Shown here: positions 1 through 7,894 of the stretch, one piece after another | How the letters are laid out: every line of letters begins with the position of its first letter | Position numbering within the stretch: position 1 is the stretch's first letter | Source: JBBTQE01 sp038065775 | GTDB taxonomy: Bacteria; Patescibacteriota; Patescibacteriia; Magasanikbacterales; GWA2-37-8 | Assembly: GCA_038065775.1 (NCBI GenBank) | Contig: JBBTQE010000035.1 | Span: 1 to 26,441, forward strand | Reading direction: 5' to 3' | Length of the DNA: 26,441 nt | Position numbers and translations under genes: made by a program | The notes under the pieces: model-generated | Databases searched by the model: none | What the model saw: only the letters and a program-made list of their open reading frames with translations | What the model was told of the DNA's origin: nothing

Positions 1-50
1 GGATAAAAATGTTAAACTTTGCTATATTTAATTTATGAAATGAGTTAGTG

Positions 51-72
51 AAAAGCAAGCAAGTTTGCTTTT
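51..72. other. Hairpin in 5' intergenic region
   Basis: An 8-bp perfect inverted repeat, AAAAGCAA and TTGCTTTT, is separated by 6 nt. It sits in the first 147 bases of the window, where I find no gene. It may be the terminator or end of a unit lying to the left, but no clear T-tract follows the stem. Confidence 0.35.
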
Positions 73-103
73 CCGAGCGAATGAGTAAATACAGGTGATA
101 TAA

Positions 104-123
104 CCTCGGAGCTTGCTCCGAGG
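104..123. other. GC-rich hairpin upstream of the 148-753 gene
   Basis: Arms CCTCGGAGC and GCTCCGAGG (9 bp) are separated by TT; a tetraloop form with 8 bp is more realistic. It lies 24 bases before the ATG of the next gene. It has no U-tract, so it is either a 5'-UTR structure or a short palindromic repeat. Confidence 0.4.
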
Positions 124-147
124 AACCTTTATTAGTAATGATTTTTT

Positions 148-753
148 ATGGCAAAACATAATATTGAAAACGATTTTTTTGAGTCTTATACTCGTCCCGC
201 TGACACATCAAAATTTCCATCGGCCGAGATTTCTGAATTCGCGCACGAATTATCTTCCGAATTAAAGCGTCATTTTCAGGACGTCGTTCGGAATTCACTT
301 GCTGAATCGGATAATGTTTCTGAAGCGGTTAAGCAAAAGATTGTAGAACAAATGCACGATACGCCTTCAATAGAAATGTATGACGGCATGAATCATATTA
401 AATCTCGTCTAAAGGATTTTTCATATGCCGGTCAAGTTAATAAGATTAATAAAAATGAGATACTGTTGGTTATACAACTTCCCGAACCAATGAAGCAATG
501 GCCATTAACAAAGGGCGCTGATCAAATTGACTGGCAAAATATATATTTAAACTGTATAGACAGGCTTTGGGCTACAATGCGTGAGTTTGCCGCTTCACGA
601 AATTTATACATAGACAGGATAAATCCTGTTGGAGTTCATAGGCAAGACAATGGTTATTACTATTTATGGCTTGTGTGTCCGTCAAATAGGAAGAACGCCA
701 TTGAGCAAGAATATCCGGATGATCAGCCTCTTATTGAGGAAACGGATTATTAA
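148..753 (+). CDS. Hypothetical protein, 201 aa
   Basis: I do not recognise this protein. It is soluble-looking, with no signal peptide or membrane segment, and is acidic at both ends. The middle (about residues 100-175) alternates hydrophobic and charged residues, with ILLVIQLPEP and YYYLWLVCPS as likely beta strands flanking a helix. This suggests a small alpha/beta domain. ATG at 148 is the first reasonable start and has no Shine-Dalgarno sequence. The gene ends 4 bases before the convergent hppA stop codon, so the two share a very tight 3' junction. I propose no function. Confidence 0.65.
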   Translation: MAKHNIENDFFESYTRPADTSKFPSAEISEFAHELSSELKRHFQDVVRNSLAESDNVSEAVKQKIVEQMHDTPSIEMYDGMNHIKSRLKDFSYAGQVNKINKNEILLVIQLPEPMKQWPLTKGADQIDWQNIYLNCIDRLWATMREFAASRNLYIDRINPVGVHRQDNGYYYLWLVCPSNRKNAIEQEYPDDQPLIEETDY

Positions 754-757
754 TATT

Positions 758-2743
758 TTATTTTATCAACAATCCAACAATCAACAGCGCGACTATATTG
801 GCAACTTTTATCATGGGATTTATCGCAGGGCCGGCAGTGTCTTTGTATGGATCGCCAACAGTGTCTCCAGTGATAGCGGCCTGATGCGCGAATGATCCCT
901 TGCCGCCGTAATTTCCTTTTTCAATATATTTTTTCGCGTTATCCCACGCCCCGCCTCCGGTGGTCATAGAAATCGCGACAAATAATCCGGTGATAATCGT
1001 GCCCAGCAATAATCCGCCCAGGGCCTCAACACCCAGAAGCCAGCCAACCAGAATCGGAGCCGCAACCGGAATAAGCGCCGGCAAAGTCATCTGCCCGATA
1101 GCGCCCTTGGTTACTATATCAACCGCCTTACTGTAGTCCGGTTTGGCTGTTCTTTCCATAATACCGGGGATCTCTCTAAACTGCCTTCGCACTTCTTCCA
1201 CAACTTTTCCGGCAACTTTTCCGACTGACTCCATCAGCATTGCCCCGAATAAATATGGAAGCAATCCGCCGATCAACAAACCGGCCAGAACTTTTGGATC
1301 ATTCAATAAAAATTTTACTGACTCCGGCAATTTGTGGGTGTAATCCGCGAACAAGACAAGAGAAGCCAATCCGGCGCTGGCTATCGCGTAGCCCTTGGTA
1401 ACGGCTTTGGTGGTATTGCCAACAGCATCCAATTGGTCCGTAACATTGCGTACATTTTCAGGCAGTTCGCTCATTTCAGCAATGCCTCCGGCGTTGTCGG
1501 TGATTGGTCCGTACGCGTCAATTGTCACAATAATTCCGGCCAGAGAAAGCATGCTCATCGCGGCAATCGCGATCCCGAATAATCCGGCCAGCGCGTGCGC
1601 GCCAAGAATCGCGGCCACAATTAAAATCACCGGTAAAGCGGTTGATCTCATTGAAACAGCCAATCCGGCGATTACGTTTGTTCCGTGTCCGGTCTCGCTC
1701 GCCTTGGCAATTTGTTTAACCGGTCCGAATTTTGTTGATGTGTAATATTCAGTTATCCATACCATGGCTCCCGCGAGCAGAAGTCCGATCACGGCTGATA
1801 GATAAATTTTGTTTGCGTCATAGCCCTGCAAGTCGCTCATCAGCCATTTTGTGGCGGGATAAAATCCGATTAAAGCAAAAAGTCCGGACGCGATTAATCC
1901 CTTGTATAAAGCGTTCATTATATTTCCGCTTTTGCCCAAACGGATAAAGAAAGTTCCGAGTATTGAGGCGAGTATGGAAATGCCGCCGAGCATCAAAGGA
2001 TAAATAATCGCCTTTTCATTTCCGATAAATAGCAACCCGCTTAAAACCATAGTCGCGATCGCGGTGACCGCGTATGTTTCAAATAAATCAGCGGCCATTC
2101 CGGCGCAGTCCCCGACATTATCGCCGACATTGTCAGCAATCACGGCCGGATTTCTTGGATCATCTTCAGGAATTCCTTTTTCAACCTTGCCGACCAAATC
2201 CGCGCCCACATCAGCGGCTTTTGTAAATATGCCTCCGCCAATTCTGGCAAATATGGAAATTAAACTTCCGCCAAAAGCAAGTCCAATCAAAGCGGAAAGA
2301 TCTTTTGTAATAAGATAAAAACCCGATACACCGAGCAAACCCAACCCAACAACCAGCAAGCCGGTGATGGAGCCGCCTTTTACAGCCACGCCAAGGGCTT
2401 CTTTCATCCCTTTTTTTGCGGCCTCACTTGTGCGGACATTTGCTCTGACGGAAATGTTCATGCCGATGATTCCAGCTACTCCGGATAGCACTGCTCCGGT
2501 TAAGAAGCCAAACGCCGTAATCCAGTTTATGGCAATGCCAAGTATAATAAACGCGACTACTGCAACCACGGCAATGGTTTTAAATTGGCGACCAAGATAG
2601 GCCTTTGCGCCATCTTGGATGGCCTTGGCAATTGCCTTCATGCGGTCATCGCCAGATGGCTGTTTGTTTATCCATCCGATTAAGACAATGCCGTAAACGA
2701 CTGCCAAAAGCGCAGGCAGTAATGCGGTTAGCGCTATAACCAT
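758..2743 (-). CDS. hppA: Membrane-bound proton-translocating pyrophosphatase, K+-independent type
   Basis: This integral membrane pump hydrolyses pyrophosphate and moves H+ out of the cytoplasm. The 661-residue product is almost entirely transmembrane helices, within the usual bacterial size range. Family signatures are clear: the DVGADLVGK pyrophosphate/Mg site with following EDDPRNP, the DNVGDNVGDCAGMAADLFE block, ITDNAGGIAEM, and the C-terminal GDTVGDPYKDTAGPA block. The K+-dependence position reads GNTTKA, with Lys where K+-dependent enzymes have Ala, so I assign the K+-independent subfamily. A proton rather than sodium pump follows from known subfamily trends and is inferred. The ATG at 2743 has only a weak purine run (AGAAAG) just before it. 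The gene stands alone, transcribed away from the M23 peptidase gene. Confidence 0.95.
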   Translation of the reverse strand: MVIALTALLPALLAVVYGIVLIGWINKQPSGDDRMKAIAKAIQDGAKAYLGRQFKTIAVVAVVAFIILGIAINWITAFGFLTGAVLSGVAGIIGMNISVRANVRTSEAAKKGMKEALGVAVKGGSITGLLVVGLGLLGVSGFYLITKDLSALIGLAFGGSLISIFARIGGGIFTKAADVGADLVGKVEKGIPEDDPRNPAVIADNVGDNVGDCAGMAADLFETYAVTAIATMVLSGLLFIGNEKAIIYPLMLGGISILASILGTFFIRLGKSGNIMNALYKGLIASGLFALIGFYPATKWLMSDLQGYDANKIYLSAVIGLLLAGAMVWITEYYTSTKFGPVKQIAKASETGHGTNVIAGLAVSMRSTALPVILIVAAILGAHALAGLFGIAIAAMSMLSLAGIIVTIDAYGPITDNAGGIAEMSELPENVRNVTDQLDAVGNTTKAVTKGYAIASAGLASLVLFADYTHKLPESVKFLLNDPKVLAGLLIGGLLPYLFGAMLMESVGKVAGKVVEEVRRQFREIPGIMERTAKPDYSKAVDIVTKGAIGQMTLPALIPVAAPILVGWLLGVEALGGLLLGTIITGLFVAISMTTGGGAWDNAKKYIEKGNYGGKGSFAHQAAITGDTVGDPYKDTAGPAINPMIKVANIVALLIVGLLIK

Positions 2744-2778
2744 ACTTTCTAGTTAGTGAATAAATTTAGCGCATCCGA

Positions 2779-2859
2779 TCGATTGTTTCGAGCGGGTTAT
2801 GGCCGCCCGAGGCGGACATCCCCGAGTCCTCGCGGACGAGGAAAGCGAGAAACAATCGA
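2779..2859. repeat. Palindromic element, copy A
   Basis: The 11-bp terminal arms TCGATTGTTTC and GAAACAATCGA enclose about 60 bp that hold smaller inverted repeats. The interior words GAGCGGGTTATG, CATCC, CGCGG and AAAGCGA recur in the same order in the element at 11531-11626 (opposite orientation), while the outer arms differ. It fills the divergent intergenic region between hppA and the M23 peptidase gene. Confidence 0.6.
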
Positions 2860-2871
2860 GCGGAAGCAAGG

Positions 2872-2900
2872 TTGTTTTCTTCAATATGATATGCTAAGAT
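2872..2900 (+). promoter_or_regulatory. Sigma70-type promoter for the M23 peptidase gene
   Basis: TTGTTT at 2872-2877, a 17-nt spacer, and TAAGAT at 2895-2900. Predicted start of transcription is near 2907, giving a leader of about 24 nt before the ATG at 2931. Confidence 0.45.
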
Positions 2901-2930
2901 AGTTCTTGCGTCAAGATAGAAGTCGAAATT

Positions 2931-4256
2931 ATGCGTTATCATGCACTGTTAAAATTATTGCAGATTTTGATTTATTTAAAAAGGGCTTTTTGGTGGTTGG
3001 GCGCTAAAAGTCTTTTTATTTTAGCCAAATTATTCTACCCCCTATGGAAGGTGGTAGGGTTTGTAGATTACAAATTAAGGTATGTTTTGCGCAAGATTAA
3101 TAGCGTGACGGGCTTTAGTTCAAAAATAGTTAAAAGGGACAGTCTTCAAGTTATAGTTTTAGCCATCTTGCTATTTATCGCCATGCCACAGACAAAGCTT
3201 TACGCGAAAAAAGATCTAAGTTTGCCTGGGCAAAAAACAATTGCTTTTGCCCTGCTAGGTTCTGATGAGGAATACAGCATAGAAGAAGTTGTGGCTGAAA
3301 CCGAGTTTGTTGAAACCGACTCGTCTTATTCGTGGAGAGACAGCGTCTTGAGCAGTGATCAGTTTGTCGGCGGAGTAACCGGTCACTATCAAGATTTGGC
3401 TGGTTTGATGGCCGGTGGCATGGCTTTGTCAAAACCTTACATACTCCCCGGCTCAACCGCCATAACAGGTCAAAGAGACTTTGTGATTGAATATATGGTT
3501 GAACCCGGCGATTCATTAAGCGTCATTGCGGCGAGATTTGGAGTGAGCGTGGCGACCGTGCTTTGGGAAAATAATCTAGGGTTGAGATCTTACATAAGAC
3601 CTGGAGATAAATTGCGAATATTGCCAGTCAATGGCGTAAGGCATATAATTAAAAAAGGCGATAACCTAAATAAAATTGCGGTTGTGTATGGAACTAAACC
3701 GGCGGAAATTGTTAAATACAACAAGCTTAAGGAAGATGGCTCCGATCTTATAATCGGAGAAAGCATAATTATTCCTGATGGCGAGAAGCCGCAACAGAGA
3801 ATAATTGTTGCATCGCCCGGAAGCGCGGCCTCATTGGCGCGCAGGGCCACTCCGCCGCCATCTAGGCAATCCCCCACTATTTCTGGCTTTGTTTGGCCAA
3901 CCGCCGCTAGGTTAATCACGCAGTATTATAGCTGGCGTCATCCAGCGTTAGATATCGCGGGTGGAAATAAACAGACTCCGATTTACGCGGCAAAATCAGG
4001 AACAGTAAGAACTTCGCAATGCGGATGGAATAACGGATATGGGTGCTATATTATTATTGATCATGGCGGTGGCGTGATTACTTTGTACGGGCATAATTCA
4101 AAATTATTAGTTTCGCCCGGTGATGTGGTTGTAACCGGCGACACCATTGCTATGATGGGAAATACCGGCCGCGTTCGCGGACGCACGGGCATTCATACGC
4201 ATTTTGAAATTAAGATTGGAAAAACCAAGGTAAATCCGCTTGGGTATGTGAAGTAA
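2931..4256 (+). CDS. LysM domain M23 family metallopeptidase
   Basis: A membrane-anchored cell-wall hydrolase of 441 aa. A basic N-terminal 65 residues precede one membrane segment (about 71-88). Outside lie two LysM domains: about 187-229 (YMVEPGDSLSVIAARFGVS) and about 235-284 (HIIKKGDNLNKIAVVYGTK). A Pro/Ser/Ala linker leads to an M23 peptidase domain (about 330-440). The zinc-site motifs are complete: HPALDIAG, the HGGGVITLYGH strand, and HTHFEI near the end. LysM domains bind peptidoglycan and M23 domains cut its peptide crosslinks, so a role in wall remodelling or division is likely. The two Cys residues in the M23 domain (SQCGWNNGYGC) may form a disulfide. It has its own promoter and no clear SD. 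Confidence 0.92.
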   Translation: MRYHALLKLLQILIYLKRAFWWLGAKSLFILAKLFYPLWKVVGFVDYKLRYVLRKINSVTGFSSKIVKRDSLQVIVLAILLFIAMPQTKLYAKKDLSLPGQKTIAFALLGSDEEYSIEEVVAETEFVETDSSYSWRDSVLSSDQFVGGVTGHYQDLAGLMAGGMALSKPYILPGSTAITGQRDFVIEYMVEPGDSLSVIAARFGVSVATVLWENNLGLRSYIRPGDKLRILPVNGVRHIIKKGDNLNKIAVVYGTKPAEIVKYNKLKEDGSDLIIGESIIIPDGEKPQQRIIVASPGSAASLARRATPPPSRQSPTISGFVWPTAARLITQYYSWRHPALDIAGGNKQTPIYAAKSGTVRTSQCGWNNGYGCYIIIDHGGGVITLYGHNSKLLVSPGDVVVTGDTIAMMGNTGRVRGRTGIHTHFEIKIGKTKVNPLGYVK

Positions 4257-4260
4257 ACCT

Positions 4261-4289
4261 TTGACTTTTGTATTAAATTTTGATAGAAT
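4261..4289 (+). promoter_or_regulatory. Strong sigma70-type promoter
   Basis: TTGACT at 4261-4266, a 17-nt spacer and TAGAAT at 4284-4289, each one mismatch from consensus. Transcription should start near 4296, only about 5 nt before the ATG at 4301, so the mRNA is nearly leaderless. Confidence 0.7.
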
Positions 4290-4300
4290 ATTCAAAAATT

Positions 4301-4600
4301 ATGACCAAAACAAATAATCAATTAAGGCGGGAAGTAAAGTTGATTTTAGAACCGCACGGCCGGCCGAAAAGGTTTTATGTTTCCAAGCAGGACTTTATGA
4401 CAGCTTCAGAACTTGTGATAGAAGGAAAAGAGGCATGGCTTTATTTTTTTAAAGACGCCGATAAGAGTGTTGAAGCCGCGATTAAATCGCCGGCGACTCG
4501 TGAAATGTGCGCGAAAATAGAGCTGGGGCAACCAACAGAATTACCCGAGGGGGCGTTGTTGAAAGGAGAGGATTTTGAAATTAAGCTGGGAAGGCGTTAG
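4301..4600 (+). CDS. Hypothetical protein, 99 aa
   Basis: An unrecognised small soluble protein with no membrane segment and few Cys. It has a predicted alpha/beta pattern: KLILEPHGRPKRFYV, then FMTASELVIEGKEAWLYFF, then a helix around SVEAAIKSPATREMCAKIEL. The frame is open back to a TTG at 4280, but I chose the ATG at 4301 because the promoter's -10 box occupies 4284-4289, so the upstream codons would not be transcribed. It lies between the peptidase gene and tRNA-Cys and could be co-transcribed with the tRNA. I propose no function. Confidence 0.65.
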   Translation: MTKTNNQLRREVKLILEPHGRPKRFYVSKQDFMTASELVIEGKEAWLYFFKDADKSVEAAIKSPATREMCAKIELGQPTELPEGALLKGEDFEIKLGRR

Positions 4601-4671
4601 GAAGTGGAGGAGGCAAGGAAATGCAATGGTGGAATAAAATGTGGGGGTGAAATCTAAAGGAATATATTTTC

Positions 4672-4743
4672 GGCCTGGTAGCCAAGCAGTAAGGCGGGAG
4701 TCTGCAAAACTCCTATGCGCGGGTGCGATTCCCGCCCAGGCCT
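4672..4743 (+). tRNA. tRNA-Cys (anticodon GCA)
   Basis: A complete cloverleaf: acceptor GGCCTGG/CCAGGCC with a T discriminator (as expected for Cys), an anticodon stem GGAGT/ACTCC around loop CTGCAAA, and a T stem GCGGG/CCCGC. The T loop reads TGCGATT, with G instead of T at position 55. CCA is not encoded. The 71-bp gap between the previous gene and the tRNA holds no clear promoter, so read-through from 4261 is plausible. Confidence 0.93.
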
Positions 4744-4778
4744 CAAGTTGGTTCAAGAGATAGAAGCCAGCTCGTGTA

Positions 4779-4807
4779 TTGACACGCGTAGATTTGTGGT
4801 ATATAAT
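4779..4807 (+). promoter_or_regulatory. Perfect-consensus sigma70 promoter
   Basis: TTGACA at 4779-4784, a 17-nt spacer, and TATAAT at 4802-4807. Both hexamers and the spacing match the bacterial consensus exactly, the best promoter in the window. Predicted start is near 4814. Confidence 0.85.
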
Positions 4808-4838
4808 GCACGGTCCGATAGGACAGAGAGGAGAACGA

Positions 4839-5009
4839 ATGCTCATGGAGCGGCCGAAGGTTGAGATACAGCAGTTTCCGAAGACCCGCCGGCAGCGAAG
4901 AGAGGAGAGGTTGACAGATCTGGTGAAGCTGGCGATGATCGCCGCCGCCATTGTCGGCGTCCTCGTCGTTGCTTTCTGGCTCGCAGAAGGTCCTCCGCAC
5001 TACCCGTAG
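4839..5009 (+). CDS. Small single-span membrane protein, 56 aa, in a GC-rich cassette
   Basis: This is an unrecognised small protein. The start at 4839 is set by a strong Shine-Dalgarno run (GAGAGGAGA, 4826-4834) just upstream, and by the promoter at 4779, which makes earlier in-frame codons unlikely to be translated. Residues 1-28 are basic and hydrophilic (FPKTRRQRREER); 29-48 form one membrane helix (LVKLAMIAAAIVGVLVVAFW); an 8-residue tail ends HYP. The positive-inside rule puts the N-terminus in the cytoplasm. The coding stretch 4841-4980 is about 61% GC, against about 37% in a sampled part of polA, and most neighbours lack such an SD. Together with its own promoter and terminator, this suggests a separately acquired cassette placed just after tRNA-Cys. 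Confidence 0.7.
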   Translation: MLMERPKVEIQQFPKTRRQRREERLTDLVKLAMIAAAIVGVLVVAFWLAEGPPHYP

Positions 5010-5047
5010 CCGCCCCTCGGCGACTGCAGGGTGACACCCCCGCAAGA

Positions 5048-5073
5048 AGGCCCCCCAAGGGCCTGTCTTTATT
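5048..5073 (+). terminator. Rho-independent terminator of the GC-rich mini-gene
   Basis: Stem AGGCCC (5048-5053) and GGGCCT (5059-5064) with a 5-nt loop, followed by the T-rich run GTCTTTATTT. It closes the unit that starts at 4779, just before the polA promoter. Confidence 0.65.
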
Positions 5074-5075
5074 TC

Positions 5076-5104
5076 TTGCTCAAAAATCTCTGACAAGGTA
5101 TCAT
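5076..5104 (+). promoter_or_regulatory. polA promoter, predicted leaderless
   Basis: TTGCTC at 5076-5081, a 17-nt spacer, and TATCAT at 5099-5104. The expected start of transcription (about 5111) falls at or next to the polA ATG (5112), so polA mRNA is probably leaderless. No SD is present. Confidence 0.5.
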
Positions 5105-5111
5105 AATACGC

Positions 5112-7829
5112 ATGAAAAGAATTATCGTCATAGATGGTAATGCCATCATCCACCGCGCCTATCATGCCATTCCGCCAATGACTACCAAAGACGGCGTTAT
5201 GGTAAATGCGGTGTATGGATTCACCTCCATGCTTCTTAAGGTTTGGAAGGATTTGAAACCGGATTGCATTGCGGTTACTTTTGATATGGCTGGTCCGACT
5301 TTTCGCCATGTCCAGTATAAAGAATACAAAGCCACGCGCATAAAAGCCGACCAGGAATTGTACGACCAAATTCCGTTCGCGCATGAAGTGGTAAAATCTT
5401 TCGGCTTGCCGATTTATCAGAAGCAGGGGTATGAGGCCGACGATGTGATTGGGACGATTGTGAAAAATTTAGAAAAAGAAAAAAACACCGAAGTGTTTAT
5501 CGTCACCGGCGATATGGATACTTTGCAACTGATCAGAGACGGAGTAAAGGTCTATACTTTGCGAAAAGGCATGAGCGACACGGTGGTGTATGATGCGGAA
5601 GAAGTAAAAAAACGGTTTGGATTTGGACCGGAGGCAATGGTGGATTACAAGGCCCTGCGCGGAGACCCATCTGATAATATTCCCGGCGTGCCCGGGATAG
5701 GCGAGAAAACAGCGACCGATTTAATTTTGAAATTTGGCAGTGTAGAAAAAATATACAAAGAAATCCGAAATCAGCAATCCGCAATCCGAAAAAAAATAAA
5801 ACCCGGAGTTATTAAAAAATTAATTGAAGGCGAAGAGAGCGCGAAGATGAGCAAAGAGCTGTCGGCCATTGATTGCGCCGTGCCGGGCATTGAATTTAAT
5901 TTGGACGCCTGTACGCTGAAAGATTTTGACCGCGAAAAAATTAATCATATTTTTCAAAAATTTGAATTTGTTTCTTTGCTGAAAAGGATTCCCGGCTTCG
6001 TTGAAATTACGCCGGGCGAGTCCGGGGTTAAACACGGCGGGAAACGCAAAGGCGGAGAAAAATTGATTTTCTCCGAGGTGGCGAGTGAAAAAGAAGCGGA
6101 AAAATTGGTAAAATTAATTAAGGGAAACGGGTCTTTTTGTTGTCGCGCGGCGCTAAGCGACAAGGAAGTATTGAACGGTGAATTTTTAGGTTTGGTAATG
6201 ACTGTGGGCGCGCAGGGGTTTTTTGTTGGCGAAAAAATGATTAAATTTGTTTTGCCGATATTTAAAGAAAATGGCGTGGAGCTGGTTGGCCATGATTTGA
6301 AGGACTTAATAAAATCATTAAAATATAATTATCAGATAGAAGCGCGAAATGATTTGTTTGATGTGATGGTGGCTTCGTATTTATTAAATCCGGGCAACCG
6401 AGCGCATGATATTCCGAGCGTTCTTTTGAAGGTTTTAGGCAAGGTTTTGCCGCAATCTACTTCGCAGACGAATTTATTCGGCATTGATAAGAAGAGTTTG
6501 GCGGAAGAATTATTTTTAATCAGCCAGACCAGAGAAATTTTAAAAACCGATTTGGAAAAAGCGGATAATTTGGGTTTGTTTAAAAAGATGGAAATGGCGC
6601 TTATTCCTGTTTTGGTCGAGATGGAGTTAAATGGCGTGGCCGTGGATTTAGAAGCGTTGAAAAAATTATCCGTTGAAGCGGCGGAGGATAATAAAAAACT
6701 GACCAAGAAAATTCATGATCTTGCAGGAATGGAATTTAATATTGCTTCGCCATTGCAGTTGCGCGAGGTCTTGTTTGATAAACTCGGCATTTCAGTCGCG
6801 GGGATTAAGAAAGGCAAAACCGGACTGTCCACTTCAGCCGAAGAATTGGAAAAAATGCGCGGACTGCATCCGATTATAGATGAAATTTCAAACTATCGCG
6901 AGCTGGCAAAATTACAGAATACATATATAGATGTTTTGCCTGCTTTAATAAATAAAAAAACTGGCCGACTTCACACGCATTTTAATCAAACAGTTACAGC
7001 CACCGGCCGGCTTTCCAGTTCTGATCCGAATTTACAAAATATTCCGATCAGAAGCGAGCTGGGCAGAAAAATTCGCGAGGCGTTTGTGGCGGAAAAATGG
7101 AACGAATTAATCAGCGCTGACTATTCGCAGATTGAATTACGAATAGTCGCTTCTTTGGCCGAGGATAAAAAAATGATTGAGATTTTTAAAAACGACGAAG
7201 ATATTCACAGAGCAACCGCGGCCGCGATTCATGGTGTTTCGCTGGATGAAGTGACTAAAGAGATGCGCTACTCGGCCAAGGAAGTGAATTTCGGCGTGCT
7301 TTATGGCATGGGGCCGTATGGGTTAAGTTGGCGCGCCGGCATTTCGCAGGCCGAGGCCAAGGACTTTATTGATAAATATTTTAAAACATTTAGCGGAGTG
7401 CGCGAATATATAGACCGGACTTTGGCATTTACCAAAAAAGAGGGCTATTGCGAAACGCTTTTCGGCCGGCGTCGTTATTTGCCGGAATTAAACGCCGGCA
7501 ATTTCCAATTGCGATCCGCGGCCGAACGTATGGCGATAAATCACCCGATTCAGGGCACAGCCGCGGATTTGATTAAGCTGGCGATGATTGAAGTGACAAA
7601 AAGAATCCACGATTCTTTTTGTCATCCTGAGCGAGCGAAGCGAGTCGAAGGATCCCTTTGTCCCAAACTCCTTCTCCAAGTCCACGACGAATTGGTCTTT
7701 GAAGTTCCGAAAGACAAAGCAAAAGAACTGGCGGAGATTGTTAAACAAACAATGGAAAATGTGGTCAAACTTCGCGTGCCGGTTAAAGTCGGCATCAGCA
7801 TCGGCCATAGTTGGGGAGAGATGAAATGA
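5112..7829 (+). CDS. polA: DNA polymerase I
   Basis: A replication and repair polymerase with 5' flap exonuclease, 905 aa. The N-terminal exonuclease (about 1-290) shows DGNAIIHRAYHA, the acidic cluster around YEADDVIG and VTGDMDTLQL, and the helix-hairpin-helix PGVPGIGEKTA. The middle domain lacks the catalytic acids of a 3'-5' exonuclease: the DxE strand reads SFCCRAALSD and the next motif reads VGHDLKDLIK, so proofreading should be absent, as in Taq. Polymerase motifs are intact: A (ISADYSQIELRI, about 670), B (SAKEVNFGVLYGMG, about 722-735) and C (LLLQVHDELVFEV, about 853-865). Two stretches are repeat-derived: residues 219-227 (RNQQSAIRK) and about 835-851 (SFCHPERAKRVEGSLCP), the latter in the loop before motif C. 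The core motifs on both sides stay in frame, so the enzyme is probably functional. Confidence 0.96.
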   Translation: MKRIIVIDGNAIIHRAYHAIPPMTTKDGVMVNAVYGFTSMLLKVWKDLKPDCIAVTFDMAGPTFRHVQYKEYKATRIKADQELYDQIPFAHEVVKSFGLPIYQKQGYEADDVIGTIVKNLEKEKNTEVFIVTGDMDTLQLIRDGVKVYTLRKGMSDTVVYDAEEVKKRFGFGPEAMVDYKALRGDPSDNIPGVPGIGEKTATDLILKFGSVEKIYKEIRNQQSAIRKKIKPGVIKKLIEGEESAKMSKELSAIDCAVPGIEFNLDACTLKDFDREKINHIFQKFEFVSLLKRIPGFVEITPGESGVKHGGKRKGGEKLIFSEVASEKEAEKLVKLIKGNGSFCCRAALSDKEVLNGEFLGLVMTVGAQGFFVGEKMIKFVLPIFKENGVELVGHDLKDLIKSLKYNYQIEARNDLFDVMVASYLLNPGNRAHDIPSVLLKVLGKVLPQSTSQTNLFGIDKKSLAEELFLISQTREILKTDLEKADNLGLFKKMEMALIPVLVEMELNGVAVDLEALKKLSVEAAEDNKKLTKKIHDLAGMEFNIASPLQLREVLFDKLGISVAGIKKGKTGLSTSAEELEKMRGLHPIIDEISNYRELAKLQNTYIDVLPALINKKTGRLHTHFNQTVTATGRLSSSDPNLQNIPIRSELGRKIREAFVAEKWNELISADYSQIELRIVASLAEDKKMIEIFKNDEDIHRATAAAIHGVSLDEVTKEMRYSAKEVNFGVLYGMGPYGLSWRAGISQAEAKDFIDKYFKTFSGVREYIDRTLAFTKKEGYCETLFGRRRYLPELNAGNFQLRSAAERMAINHPIQGTAADLIKLAMIEVTKRIHDSFCHPERAKRVEGSLCPKLLLQVHDELVFEVPKDKAKELAEIVKQTMENVVKLRVPVKVGISIGHSWGEMK
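5761..5788 (+). repeat. Four 7-nt direct repeats inside polA
   Basis: Four tandem heptamers, AAATCCG, AAATCAG, CAATCCG and CAATCCG, lie in the polA reading frame and encode the stretch around RNQQSAIRK. This places a short polar insertion after the helix-hairpin-helix, in a linker between helices. Confidence 0.6.
7594..7655 (+). repeat. REP-like palindromic repeat translated within polA
   Basis: A perfect 14-bp inverted repeat (TGACAAAAAGAATC / GATTCTTTTTGTCA, 3-nt loop, 7594-7624) runs directly into a GTCATCCTGAGCGAGCGAAG-type repeat ending GAAGGATCC at 7655. The same GTCATCCTGAG...GAAGGATC pattern recurs at 7849-7883 and, in diverged form, in intergenic spacers near 14.3 and 14.8 kb. In polA it stays in frame and encodes CHPERAKRVEGS. 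Confidence 0.75.
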
Positions 7830-7848
7830 CGCAACGCTCGCGGGTTGG

Positions 7849-7883
7849 GTCATCCTGAGGCTGCGCGCGGCCGAAGGATCTCT
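7849..7883 (+). repeat. REP-like repeat downstream of polA
   Basis: GTCATCCTGAGG ... CCGAAGGATCTCT, the same outer pattern as the copy inside polA 200 bp upstream but with a different GC-rich centre (CTGCGCGCGG). It lies 20 bases after the polA stop, before the shared terminator. Confidence 0.65.
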
Positions 7884-7894
7884 GTTCGTATTAA

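Noticed and set aside
1395..2600. Several plus-strand open frames inside hppA.
   Set aside because: They mirror the strongly conserved pyrophosphatase reading frame and have no start signals of their own.
4541..5384. Long minus-strand open frames across tRNA-Cys, the mini-gene and the start of polA.
   Set aside because: They run antisense to a tRNA, a consensus-promoter unit and polA; no family features in their translations.
5761..7655. Possible intein or intron in polA.
   Set aside because: The extra segments are short (about 9 and 17 residues), lack splice-domain motifs and are repeat DNA translated in frame.
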